DNA of 64,000 nucleotides from Roseovarius sp. THAF9 (lineage in GTDB: Bacteria; Pseudomonadota; Alphaproteobacteria; Rhodobacterales; Rhodobacteraceae). The notes beneath the pieces are model-generated. The model did not search any database. It was not told the DNA's origin and was given only the letters and a program-made list of their open reading frames with translations. The stretch is from positions 960,001-1,024,000 of the forward strand of contig NZ_CP045404.1 of the NCBI RefSeq assembly GCF_009363715.1. The letters run 5' to 3'. Positions 53,431 through 63,226 of this stretch are shown here, piece by piece; positions within the stretch are counted from its first letter, which is position 1, and each line of letters opens with the position of its first letter. The position numbers and the translations under genes are program-made.

Positions 53431-54984
53431 TCAGTTCGCCTCGCGTCCCTTGGCGAGCGTGATGCGCAGTGCGTCCCAAAGTGAAGGCAACAGCACCAGC
53501 GACACCGGCACGGCGGTGACGACGATGAAGCTTTGGAGTTTCGAGATGCCGCCCGAGCCGGTGTAGATCAGGATCAGGGCCATCACGCCCATGGCGATGC
53601 CCCAGAAGATGCGGACCGGCAGAGAGGGGATATCCTCGTTCGACATGGCGACCGAGATCACGTAGGTCATCGAGTCGCCCGTGGTGGCCACGAAGACCGT
53701 CGTCAGGATCAGAAAGAGGACCGAGACGATGAAGCCAGCGGGCAGCGATTGGGTAATCGCCAGCAGGGCGGCGGGCAGGTTGAAGCCCTCGAACGCCGAC
53801 GAGATGGAGCCCTGGTTGTTGAGTTCGGCGCTGATGCCGGTGCCGCCGACGATGGTGAACCAGAAGCAGGTCACGATGGGGGCGATGATCGACAGCATGA
53901 TGACGATCGAGCGGATTGAGCGGCCGCGGCTGATGCGGGCGATGAACATGGCCATCAGCGGGCCGTAACCCAAAAACCAGCCCCAGAAGAACACGGTCCA
54001 CCAGCCGAGCCAGCCGGGATCACCGAAGATGGCGGCGTCACCGCGATAGAGCGCCATGCCGAAGAAATCGGTGATGTAGGTGGTCATGCCGCTGAAGAAC
54101 CCCGAGAAGATGAAGCCGGTCGGGCCGGCGACCAGGATGAAGAGCAGCAGGAGCGCGGCGAGGATCACGTTGAAGCGGCTTAGGATCTGGATGCCTTTCG
54201 ACAGGCCGGTGGCCGCCGAGAGGGTGTAGATCACGACAAGGCCGAGGATGACTGCGGCCTGCGTGCCGAAGGTGTCGGGGAGGCCGAAGAGCGCGTTGAG
54301 GCCGTAGCTGACTTGCAGGCCGAGAAAGCCGATGGGGCCGACGGTGCCCGCGACCACCGCGATGATGCAGGAGGCGTCGGCGATCAGGCCGATGGGGCCC
54401 TTGATGGCGGCGTCCCCGAAGAGCGGGTAGAGCAGGGTGCGCGGGGCCATGGGCAGGCCCTTTTCGTAGTGGTAATGCATCAGCATCACCGTGGTCAGCG
54501 CGCCCAGGATGGCCCAGGCGAGAAAGCCCCAGTGCATGAAGCTTTGCGCCAGTGCGGGCGCGACGACCTCTGCCGTGGCGCTTTCGGCGCCGAAATAGGG
54601 GGGTGTCGACAGGAAGTGGGCCATGGGTTCGCCCGCCGCCCAGAAGACGCCGCCGCCTGCCAGAAGCGTGCACATGATCATGGCGCCCCATTGGAAGACG
54701 GGGAATTCGGGCGTGCTGAGGTTGCCCATCAGGGCCTTGCTGCCGGGCAGGACGATCAGCACGAGGCCGATGAGGAATGTGGCCAGCAACAGGAGCTGCC
54801 AGTAGAGGCCGAAATACTTGGCCGAGACCGCGAAGCTGGTGTCGACCATGCTGGACAGCAGGTCGAGGTCGTAGAGAGCCACGAGGCAGAAAAGCACGAT
54901 GAAGCCGCCGGTGATGGCGAAGAGCGGCTTGTTGATGTGGTGCAGGTGCGTTTCGGCGGCCTGCGTGTGGGTGGTATCGGACAT
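53431..54984 (-). CDS. BCCT-family transporter
   Basis: BCCT proteins take up betaine, choline, carnitine, DMSP and related zwitterions with Na+ or H+. The 517-residue protein has about 12 membrane helices and the family signature region GWWTVFFWGWFLGYGPLMAMF near 320, with the substrate-cage Trp residues. Short tails at both ends argue against an osmosensing BetP-type regulation and favour nutrient uptake. It sits with an M19-like dipeptidase, an aldehyde dehydrogenase and two unknowns. GGGAGA precedes the ATG. Confidence 0.93.
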   Translation of the reverse strand: MSDTTHTQAAETHLHHINKPLFAITGGFIVLFCLVALYDLDLLSSMVDTSFAVSAKYFGLYWQLLLLATFLIGLVLIVLPGSKALMGNLSTPEFPVFQWGAMIMCTLLAGGGVFWAAGEPMAHFLSTPPYFGAESATAEVVAPALAQSFMHWGFLAWAILGALTTVMLMHYHYEKGLPMAPRTLLYPLFGDAAIKGPIGLIADASCIIAVVAGTVGPIGFLGLQVSYGLNALFGLPDTFGTQAAVILGLVVIYTLSAATGLSKGIQILSRFNVILAALLLLFILVAGPTGFIFSGFFSGMTTYITDFFGMALYRGDAAIFGDPGWLGWWTVFFWGWFLGYGPLMAMFIARISRGRSIRSIVIMLSIIAPIVTCFWFTIVGGTGISAELNNQGSISSAFEGFNLPAALLAITQSLPAGFIVSVLFLILTTVFVATTGDSMTYVISVAMSNEDIPSLPVRIFWGIAMGVMALILIYTGSGGISKLQSFIVVTAVPVSLVLLPSLWDALRITLAKGREAN

Positions 54985-55028
54985 GGGGGTCTCCCTGTGG
55001 ACTGTCCCTGGAGTGGCGTTCTGCGCCC

Positions 55029-56024
55029 TCAGGAGTCCGGGTTTTGGTGTTCCGGGGTGAAGTTTTCTTCAAAAAAGCGCAGCCAGTTGTCGCCCATGAG
55101 GCCGGCGATCTCGGCTTGGTCGAAGCCGACCTTTTGCAGGCCTGCTGCGATGTTTGGAAAGTCGGTGTTGTCGGTGAACCAGTCGGGTTGCGGGGGAAAG
55201 CCGGGATTGGCGGCCGAGCCTTCGCCGTAGTCGATGCTCTTGGTCCAGCGGCCGGTGCGCATCCATTCGACGATGCTGTCGGGCTGATCCTGGCAGAGGT
55301 CCGAGCCGATGCCGAAATGCTCTGCGCCGAAACGCTCGGCCGCCATGGCGATCATCTCGCAAAAGCTTTGCAGCGTGCAGTCGGACTTGTCCTTGAGGTG
55401 ATGGGGGTACATCGAAAAGCCCATCATGCCGCCATTGTCTGTCACCGCGCGCACCACGTCGTCGCGCTTGTTGCGCAGGGCGGGTTGCCAGCTGTGCAGG
55501 TTGGCGTGGGTGATGGCGATGGGGCGCTGGGAATGGTCCGCCGCTTCAATCGTGGAGCGGTCGGCGGAGTGGGACATGTCGACGACGAGGCCCACGCGGT
55601 TCATTTCGCGGATCACCTCGTGGCCCATGCGGGTGAGGCCCGCATCCTCGGCCTCGTAACAGCCCGTGGCGAGCAGGGACTGGTTGTTGTAGGTCAGTTG
55701 CATGAAGCGCGCGCCGAGATCGTGCCAGACCTCGACCAGGCCGATATCGTCCTCGATGGGCGAGGGGTTCTGGAAGCCGAAGAAGATGGCGGTGCGGCCG
55801 GTCTCGTGCGCGGTGCGCACATCGCCCGCCCACCGCCCCTTCATGATGAGGTCGGGATATTGTTCGAACCAGCGGTTCCAGCGTTCCACGTTGAGGACGG
55901 TTTCGCGGAAGGTCTCATGGTAGGCGATGGTGACGTGCACGGCGTCAAGGCCGCCCTTCCGCATCTGGCGGAAGATTTTCTCGGACCAGTTGGCGTATTG
56001 CAGGCAATCGATGCGGTAGGTCAT
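55029..56024 (-). CDS. M19 (renal dipeptidase)-like protein with altered metal motif
   Basis: This 331-residue protein belongs to the renal-dipeptidase family by its second half: VDMSHSADRSTIEAA and PIAITHANLHSW give the two conserved His ligands, and a Glu lies in LVEVWHDLGAR. The N-terminal HxD pair of classic members (DGHND) is missing; the protein instead opens TYRIDCLQYANWSEKIF. It may bind one metal or act on something other than dipeptides. It is 44 bases upstream of the BCCT gene in the same direction. Confidence 0.82.
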   Translation of the reverse strand: MTYRIDCLQYANWSEKIFRQMRKGGLDAVHVTIAYHETFRETVLNVERWNRWFEQYPDLIMKGRWAGDVRTAHETGRTAIFFGFQNPSPIEDDIGLVEVWHDLGARFMQLTYNNQSLLATGCYEAEDAGLTRMGHEVIREMNRVGLVVDMSHSADRSTIEAADHSQRPIAITHANLHSWQPALRNKRDDVVRAVTDNGGMMGFSMYPHHLKDKSDCTLQSFCEMIAMAAERFGAEHFGIGSDLCQDQPDSIVEWMRTGRWTKSIDYGEGSAANPGFPPQPDWFTDNTDFPNIAAGLQKVGFDQAEIAGLMGDNWLRFFEENFTPEHQNPDS

Positions 56025-56082
56025 GGCGCGCCGCCTTCCAGCAAGGGTTGACCGGTTTTGCCCGGCAATGCCTTCTGTCGGA

Positions 56083-57534
56083 TCATCCCGGCGACCCCGC
56101 CGCGATGTAGGCGGTTTTCACGATGGTATAGAATTCGCGGGCGTGGATGCCTTGTTCGCGCGGGCCGTAAGAGCTGTCGCCGCGGCCGCCGAAGGGGACG
56201 TGATAATCCGTGCCTGCGGTGGGCAGGTTGACGGTGACGACGCCGGTGCGGGCGTTGCGGCGGAAATGGCTGGCGCGGGCGAGGCTGCGCGTGACGATGC
56301 CAGAGGTGAGGCCAAAATTGGTGTCGTTGACCACGTGGAGCGCCTCGTCATAGTTGCCGACCTTGATGACGGAGGTGAGCGGCGCGAACATTTCCTCGCG
56401 GTTGATGGCCATGTCGTTGGTGGTGTTCAGGAACACGCCCGGCGACATGTAATAGCCGTCATGGTCGAGCGTCAGGCGGGTGCCGCCGCAGGCAAGCTCG
56501 GCGCCCTCGGACCGGCCTTTTTCGACATAGGCGAGGTTCTCGTTGAGTTGAGTTTCGGACACGACGGGACCCATTTGCGTGCCTTCGGTGAGGGCGTGGC
56601 CGACCTTCATGGCCTTGGCGCCCGCGACGAGTTTCTCGACGAAGGCGTCGTGGATGCCGGCATGGACGACCAGGCGCGAGGAGGCGGTGCATTTCTGGCC
56701 GGTGCCGCCGAAGGCGCCGCCCAGGGCCAGGGAGACCGCGAGGTCGAGATCGGCGTCGTCCATCACGGCGAGGGCGTTCTTGGAGCCCATTTCCATCTGC
56801 AGGCGCGTGAAGTTCTGCACGGCGGAGACGGCGATGTGGCGGCCCACCGGGACCGAGCCGGTGAAGGAGATGGCATCGATGTCCGGGCTCTCGACGAGGC
56901 GTTGGCCGACCTCGCCGCCGGGGCCCATGACAAGCTGGAAGAGGCCGGCGGGGATGTCCTGTTTCGCGATGATCTCGGTCAGGGCGACGGCCGAGGCGGG
57001 CGTCAGGTTCGCCGGTTTCCAGATGACGGCGTTGCCATAGGCCAGCGCGGGCGCGATTTTCCACGACGCGGTGGCGGTGGGGAAGTTCCAAGGGGAAATG
57101 ACCGCGACGGTGCCCACGGGTTCGCGGCGCACGTCGATTTCCACGTTGGGGCGCACGGAGTCGGCGTTCTCGCCCAGTTGGCGCAGAACCTCGTGGGCGG
57201 AATAGGTGAAGAATTGACCGGCGCGGTAGATCTCGCCCTTGCCCTCGGCAAAGGGTTTGCCCTCTTCGCGCGACAGCAGCGTGCCAAGTTCTTCGGCTCG
57301 GGCCATGAGCTCGGTGCCGATGGCCATGAGCACGGCCTGGCGGCGTTCGAGGCCATAAGTGGCCCATTCGGCTTGCGCGGTGCGGGCGGCGGCGATGGCC
57401 TCGTCCAGCTGCGCGGCGCTGGCCTGGGTGAAGTGACCGACCAGATCGGAGAGGTCCGAGGGATTGCGGTTTTCGATGGACGAGGGCCCTTCGGACCACT
57501 GGCCCGCGATGTAGTTCAGCTTGAGGTCGGTCAT
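56083..57534 (-). CDS. NAD(P)-dependent aldehyde dehydrogenase
   Basis: This 483-residue enzyme is a standard ALDH: PWNFPTATASWKIAPALAYG near 150, the general-base Glu in LQMEMGSKNA, and the nucleophile Cys in GTGQKCTASSRLVV near 283. Sequence pattern is nearest to 2-oxoglutarate-semialdehyde/succinate-semialdehyde-type dehydrogenases, but the substrate cannot be fixed. AAGGA lies before the ATG. It is first in the operon that continues into the M19-like and BCCT genes and follows a LysR gene on the same strand. Confidence 0.9.
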   Translation of the reverse strand: MTDLKLNYIAGQWSEGPSSIENRNPSDLSDLVGHFTQASAAQLDEAIAAARTAQAEWATYGLERRQAVLMAIGTELMARAEELGTLLSREEGKPFAEGKGEIYRAGQFFTYSAHEVLRQLGENADSVRPNVEIDVRREPVGTVAVISPWNFPTATASWKIAPALAYGNAVIWKPANLTPASAVALTEIIAKQDIPAGLFQLVMGPGGEVGQRLVESPDIDAISFTGSVPVGRHIAVSAVQNFTRLQMEMGSKNALAVMDDADLDLAVSLALGGAFGGTGQKCTASSRLVVHAGIHDAFVEKLVAGAKAMKVGHALTEGTQMGPVVSETQLNENLAYVEKGRSEGAELACGGTRLTLDHDGYYMSPGVFLNTTNDMAINREEMFAPLTSVIKVGNYDEALHVVNDTNFGLTSGIVTRSLARASHFRRNARTGVVTVNLPTAGTDYHVPFGGRGDSSYGPREQGIHAREFYTIVKTAYIAAGSPG

Positions 57535-57634
57535 TGCGCATCCTTGGAATTTGATTGGCGGAGTGTTGCCAATGCATTGATTCAGGGCAAACGCAAAGTT
57601 CTGTAGTAAATTTCAGGTAATTTGAAATTTAGTA

Positions 57635-58513
57635 TCAGTGGATCAAGGAGATCTCTTGCGCCCGGATGGTGCGGGCGAGGGCGGCGGCGGCTGGCGTCAT
57701 CTCGGTTTCCGGCGGCGTCAGCATCCAGATCTCGCGTCGGATCGTTGCATCGGCCAGTGGCAGGAAAGCCAGGTCCGCCATGGTGTCGCGCATGGTCAGT
57801 TCGGGCAGAAGCGTGACACCCATGCCCGCGCGCACGAGGCTGAGGAGCGCGGCGGTGCCGGACACGTTGAGCTTGGCGCGGTCGAGGATCGGGCGGAAGT
57901 CGGGGTCGGTCACGTAGTGGCAGAGGCCGTTGGCGATGAAGGGAATATCGGTGAGGTCGGCCCATGTGAGCGCGTCCCAGTCGGCGGCGAGCGGGTGATC
58001 CGAGGGGCAGACCACGCCGAACCGGTCGGCAAAGAGCAGGTGGCGGTCGCACCCGGTTTGCGGGCCGAGAGAGGCGAGGGCGATATCGGCACGGCCCGCG
58101 GCGAGGTCATGGGCGATGGTGGCGCTGTCGGTGTCGCGCATGTTGATGCGCACGAGCGGGTGGTCCTGGGCGAAGCGGTGCAGAATGGTGGGCATCAGTA
58201 TTTGCGCCACCGATGGCGTGACGGAGAGGCGGACATGGCCGGCCTCAGCCCGGGACAGCCCCTCGATGGCGGCGATGGTGCTGTCGAAATGGGCCAGTTC
58301 GCGTCCCGCCTCGACGCGGATCAACTCGCCCAGGCGGGTGAGGCGGGACTTGCGCCCGGCCTCGAACAGGGGCGCGCCGATGTGATCCTCGAACTGGCGC
58401 AGCATCATGGAGACGGCGGAGGGGGTACGGCCCAGAGCCCCGGCGGCGTCGGCGAGGTTGCCGCGTTCGGCCACGGTGAGAAAGCAGCGGAGCATGTCGA
58501 TCTTGATGGCCAT
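57635..58513 (-). CDS. LysR-family transcriptional regulator
   Basis: This 292-residue protein has the LysR helix-turn-helix at the N-terminus (MLRCFLTVAERGNLADAAGA, then TPSAVSMMLRQFEDHIG) and an effector-binding domain (HVRLSVTPSVAQ from about 93). It starts 134 bases from the divergent YtcJ-like amidohydrolase gene and lies 100 bases upstream of the aldehyde dehydrogenase gene, so it could control either side. The inducer may be the compound imported by the BCCT protein. Confidence 0.93.
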   Translation of the reverse strand: MAIKIDMLRCFLTVAERGNLADAAGALGRTPSAVSMMLRQFEDHIGAPLFEAGRKSRLTRLGELIRVEAGRELAHFDSTIAAIEGLSRAEAGHVRLSVTPSVAQILMPTILHRFAQDHPLVRINMRDTDSATIAHDLAAGRADIALASLGPQTGCDRHLLFADRFGVVCPSDHPLAADWDALTWADLTDIPFIANGLCHYVTDPDFRPILDRAKLNVSGTAALLSLVRAGMGVTLLPELTMRDTMADLAFLPLADATIRREIWMLTPPETEMTPAAAALARTIRAQEISLIH

Positions 58514-58647
58514 TGACTTCAGCTTTCCTTGATTTGACGGGGTGACTTACCGGTTTCACTTAAGAAAGCGCAGGGCGGGCGGTGTGTCCAGCTTGACGGC
58601 AATGGCAGGCGCGGGTTCCATGCGCGAAACATGACGAGGAGGCAGGC

Positions 58648-60309
58648 ATGGCGCCGGAGATCGTGATCCTGAACGGAAAGGTGCTGACCATGGACCCGGG
58701 CCGCCCGCGCGCGGAGGCCGTCGCCGTCGCCGCGGGGCGGATCGTGGCGCTGGGCGCCAGTGCCGCGATCGGGGCCATGGCGGGGCCGGGGACCAAACAG
58801 GTGGATGCAGGCGGCGCGACGGTGCTGCCGGGGTTTATCGACAGCCACGTTCATCTTTTCGGCGGATCGGTCGAGATGGGGTATCTCGACCTTTACGGGA
58901 TGCAAGGCGAGGAGGCGGTGACCGCGGCGGTGCGCGCCTATGCCGACGACTGCCCCGACGACCGGGTCGTGTTCGCGGTGCAGGCGGGCTACGACCTGAT
59001 GGGGCCGGAGCGCGAGACCACGCGGCAGGAACTGGACCGGGTGCTGCCGGACCGGCCTTTGGCGGTCTATGCGCCGGATCATCACACGATCTGGGCCAAT
59101 ACCGCGGCGCTGGAACTGGCGGGGATCCTGCATGGGGGGCCTGTCGAGGCGGGGGCAGAGATCGTGATGGCCGAGGATGGCACGGCGACCGGGGCGCTGT
59201 TGGAGCCGTCGGCCTATGTTCACGTTCTGAAGCACACGCGGAATGGCGGGCGCGACATGGCGGGGCTGATTACGGGGGCCGATCCGGTTCCCGCACCGGG
59301 GCCGGATGCGCGCGCCAAGGACAAGGCGGCGCTGATCGCCGGGCTGAAGCATTGCGCGAGCCACGGGATCACCGGGCTGCACAACATGGACGGCAATTTC
59401 TACCAGATGGAATTGTTGGCCGAGTTGGAGGAAGAGGGCGAATTGATTGCCCGCGTGGAGGTGCCGTTTCACCTGAAAAGCCATGATCCGCTGTCCCGGC
59501 TGGAAGAGGCCGAGGAGATGCGGGCGCGGTATGCGAGCGACTACCTGTGGTGCAACCGCGTGAAGATGTTCATGGACGGTGTACTGGAAAGCCGGACGGC
59601 GCTGATGCTGGAGAACTACCCTGGAACGGACGGCGATGGCGACGCTGTGTTCACGGCAGAGCAGTTCAACGCGGCGTGCGCGGCGGCGGATGCCAAGGGG
59701 TTTCAGCTGGCCACACATGCGATCGGGGATCTGGCGGTGCGGCGGACGCTGGACGGCTATGCGGCGGCGCGGGAGGCCAACGGCGTGCGCGATGCGCGGC
59801 ACCGGGTGGAGCATATCGAGGTCATTCATCCCGACGACCTGCCGCGACTGGGGGCGTTGGACGTGGTGGCGTCGGTTCAGCCCGGGCACGCGGCGTTCGG
59901 GCATGTGTTTCCGCCACATGGGATCAAGGACGTGCTGCGACCGGATCAGTGGCCCTATGCGTTTGCATGGAAAGCGCAGCGCGCGCATGCGGCGCGGTTG
60001 GTGTTCTCGACCGACTGGCCGGTGATGCCCGTGGACGTGATGCCCAATGTGCGCGCGGCGGTGGATCCGATGGATCTGGGGGAGGGCTGGCCGGACCAGT
60101 CGCAGGGGCTGTTGGAGACGTTGGAGAGTTACACGGCGGGGAATGCCTGGGTGGAGTTTTCCGAAGACCGCAAGGGGCGGCTGGCGGAAGGGTATTTCGC
60201 CGATGTCGCTGTGATGTCGCATGATTTGGAAGCGATGGAGCCTTCGGAGCTTGGGAGCGCGCGGGCGGTGCTGACGCTGTGTGGCGGGCGGGTGACCTGG
60301 GAGGCGTGA
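58648..60309 (+). CDS. YtcJ-like metal-dependent amidohydrolase
   Basis: This 553-residue enzyme of the amidohydrolase superfamily (YtcJ/N-substituted formamide deformylase-like group) has the metal motif FIDSHVHLFGG near 65-75, further His in LATHAIGD and RVEHIEVIHP, and the final metal Asp in FSTDWPVMP. A strong GAGGAGG ribosome-binding site precedes the ATG. The substrate is unknown: such enzymes cleave amide-type bonds. Divergence from the LysR gene suggests it belongs to the same regulon as the BCCT cluster. Confidence 0.9.
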   Translation: MAPEIVILNGKVLTMDPGRPRAEAVAVAAGRIVALGASAAIGAMAGPGTKQVDAGGATVLPGFIDSHVHLFGGSVEMGYLDLYGMQGEEAVTAAVRAYADDCPDDRVVFAVQAGYDLMGPERETTRQELDRVLPDRPLAVYAPDHHTIWANTAALELAGILHGGPVEAGAEIVMAEDGTATGALLEPSAYVHVLKHTRNGGRDMAGLITGADPVPAPGPDARAKDKAALIAGLKHCASHGITGLHNMDGNFYQMELLAELEEEGELIARVEVPFHLKSHDPLSRLEEAEEMRARYASDYLWCNRVKMFMDGVLESRTALMLENYPGTDGDGDAVFTAEQFNAACAAADAKGFQLATHAIGDLAVRRTLDGYAAAREANGVRDARHRVEHIEVIHPDDLPRLGALDVVASVQPGHAAFGHVFPPHGIKDVLRPDQWPYAFAWKAQRAHAARLVFSTDWPVMPVDVMPNVRAAVDPMDLGEGWPDQSQGLLETLESYTAGNAWVEFSEDRKGRLAEGYFADVAVMSHDLEAMEPSELGSARAVLTLCGGRVTWEA

Positions 60310-60467
60310 GGACGCGCCCGTGGTTTGCGTCGGAGTTTGAGTATTTGAAGAACAGTGAAAGCCGGGGCGGACGCGGTCCGGTGCGTTTCCGAAAAACATT
60401 GTATCGCTTTGCGCTGTTTTTTGAGGCGCGGAAAGCGATGCCTGTCTCAGACTGACTCGGAGACGCT
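60310..60467. other. Intergenic gap with a short dispersed motif
   Basis: This 158-base gap between convergent genes has no gene. It begins with a TTTGAGTATTTGAAGAACAG stretch (about 60346-60365) resembling the GAGTATTTTTGGCAAGAA segment after soxB. AT-rich sequence at 60391-60422 could aid termination, but no clean hairpin is obvious. Confidence 0.35.
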
Positions 60468-61585
60468 CTAGCTGGCGGCGAGGATGCGTTGCAGCAGCTC
60501 GGTGGGGAGTTTGACCGGGTTGGCGGCCATGGAGCTCGAGGAGTGCGCCTCTGTGGCGATGGCCGCGTGGTCGGCGGGGGCGATGCCCATCTGTGCGAGG
60601 GTCGGCAGGCCGTGGTGGTGGGACCAGGCGGCGATGTCGGCGGTGCCGAGCGCCTCGGACGCGCTGACGCGGATATCGGCGATGCGGCGGGCTTGCAGGC
60701 TGTCCTTTGGCAGGGCGGCGAGATTGGCGGCGAGGGTCGCGGGCAGGAGCGCGCCGCAGACGGCACCGTGGGGGGCCGTGGGGACGCGGCCGCCGATGAC
60801 ACCTGCGAGGCCGTGGACGGCGCCGAGGCCTGCGTTGGCCAGAGCCAGCCCGCCGGCGAGGCTGACGAAGGCCATGTCGTCGCGGGCATCGGCGTCTTCG
60901 TTCTGCATCAGCTTGCGCAGGGCGCGCAGGCCGCGCGGAATGGCGGCGCGGCAGAGCGCGTCGGTGAGCGGGTTGGCGCGGGAGGAGATGTAGGGCTCGA
61001 TCACCTGCGTGATGGCGTCGAGGCCGGAGGCGAGGGTGACGGATTTGGGCGCGCCGTCGGTGAGGGCGGGGTCGACAAGAGCGATGTCGGCGAGCATGGC
61101 CGGATCGCGGAGCGAGACCTTGCGGGCATGATCGGGCACGCCGATGACGGCGTTCTTGGTGGCCTCGGCGCCTGTGCCGGCGGTGGTGGGGATGGCCATG
61201 AAGGGGGCGGGGGGCGTGGTTAGGGGCTGGCCGTTGCCCACGACTTCGAGGTGATCGAGGGGGTCGGTTGTGGCGTTCAGGAGGCCCGCGACCGCCTTGC
61301 CGAGGTCGATGGCCGCGCCGCCGCCGATGGCGACGACGTGGGTGCACCCGGCGCGGCGGGCCGTGTCGAGCGCGGTTTCCAGCAGGGCGAGGTCGGGTTC
61401 CTTGGGGCAGGCGAAGGCGGTTGTTTCGAGACCGGGGGCGTCGAGCAGTGACTGCGCGTGGCGGGGCTTAGCGCCGTGCACGACGAAGGCGTGAGGGCCG
61501 AGGGTGGCGGCGAGATCGGCGGCCTTGGCGAACTCGCCGCGGCCAAAGAGGATGCGGGCGGGGGCGGCGAGGCCGAACGGCGCGA

Positions 61586-61589
<4 letters not shown>
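60468..61589 (-). CDS. Iron-type alcohol dehydrogenase
   Basis: This 373-residue protein is a group III (Fe-ADH fold) alcohol dehydrogenase. It has nucleotide-binding [11 protein letters not shown] near 88 and [13 protein letters not shown] near 130. Metal ligands read as Asp in [12 protein letters not shown], then His in GAVHGLAG and His in APHGAVCG. The usual second ligand His is replaced by Gln in DAITQ, so metal binding may differ. The start at 61589 (MIAPFGLA) overlaps the glpK stop as ATGA. It could act on glycerol-derived or other alcohols. Confidence 0.88.
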
Positions 61590-63073
<1,484 letters not shown>

Positions 63074-63120
63074 GTCGGGAGCCTTGCCTGAACTTCGGTC
63101 TGTTGAGTGTCCAAGGGTAG

Positions 63121-63215
63121 AGGTCCCGGGTCAAGCCCGGGACGGGGATGGAAAAGAGGGCGGGGAGTAGCCCCGCCCTACGGTTTTCGCATCGGTGGGC
63201 CGGGGTGTCCCGGCC
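63121..63215. repeat. Cluster of GC-rich hairpins between the substrate-binding gene and glpK
   Basis: Perfect hairpin one (GTCCCGGG/CCCGGGAC, 63124-63144) matches the element at 44687-44707. Perfect hairpin two (GGGCGGGG/CCCCGCCC, 63159-63179) follows, and a third GC-rich inverted repeat (GGGCCGGGG/CCCGGCCC) ends near 63215. On the minus strand they lie between the substrate-binding gene's end and glpK, where they could stabilise the upstream mRNA and tune expression. Confidence 0.6.
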
Positions 63216-63226
63216 CAGGGCAGCCG

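Noticed and set aside
58519..61347. Minus-strand frame of 942 codons opposite the amidohydrolase gene
   Set aside because: GC-rich codon bias leaves the opposite strand open. The product is mostly Arg/Pro/His, spans three unrelated genes, and the amidohydrolase frame has clear metal motifs.
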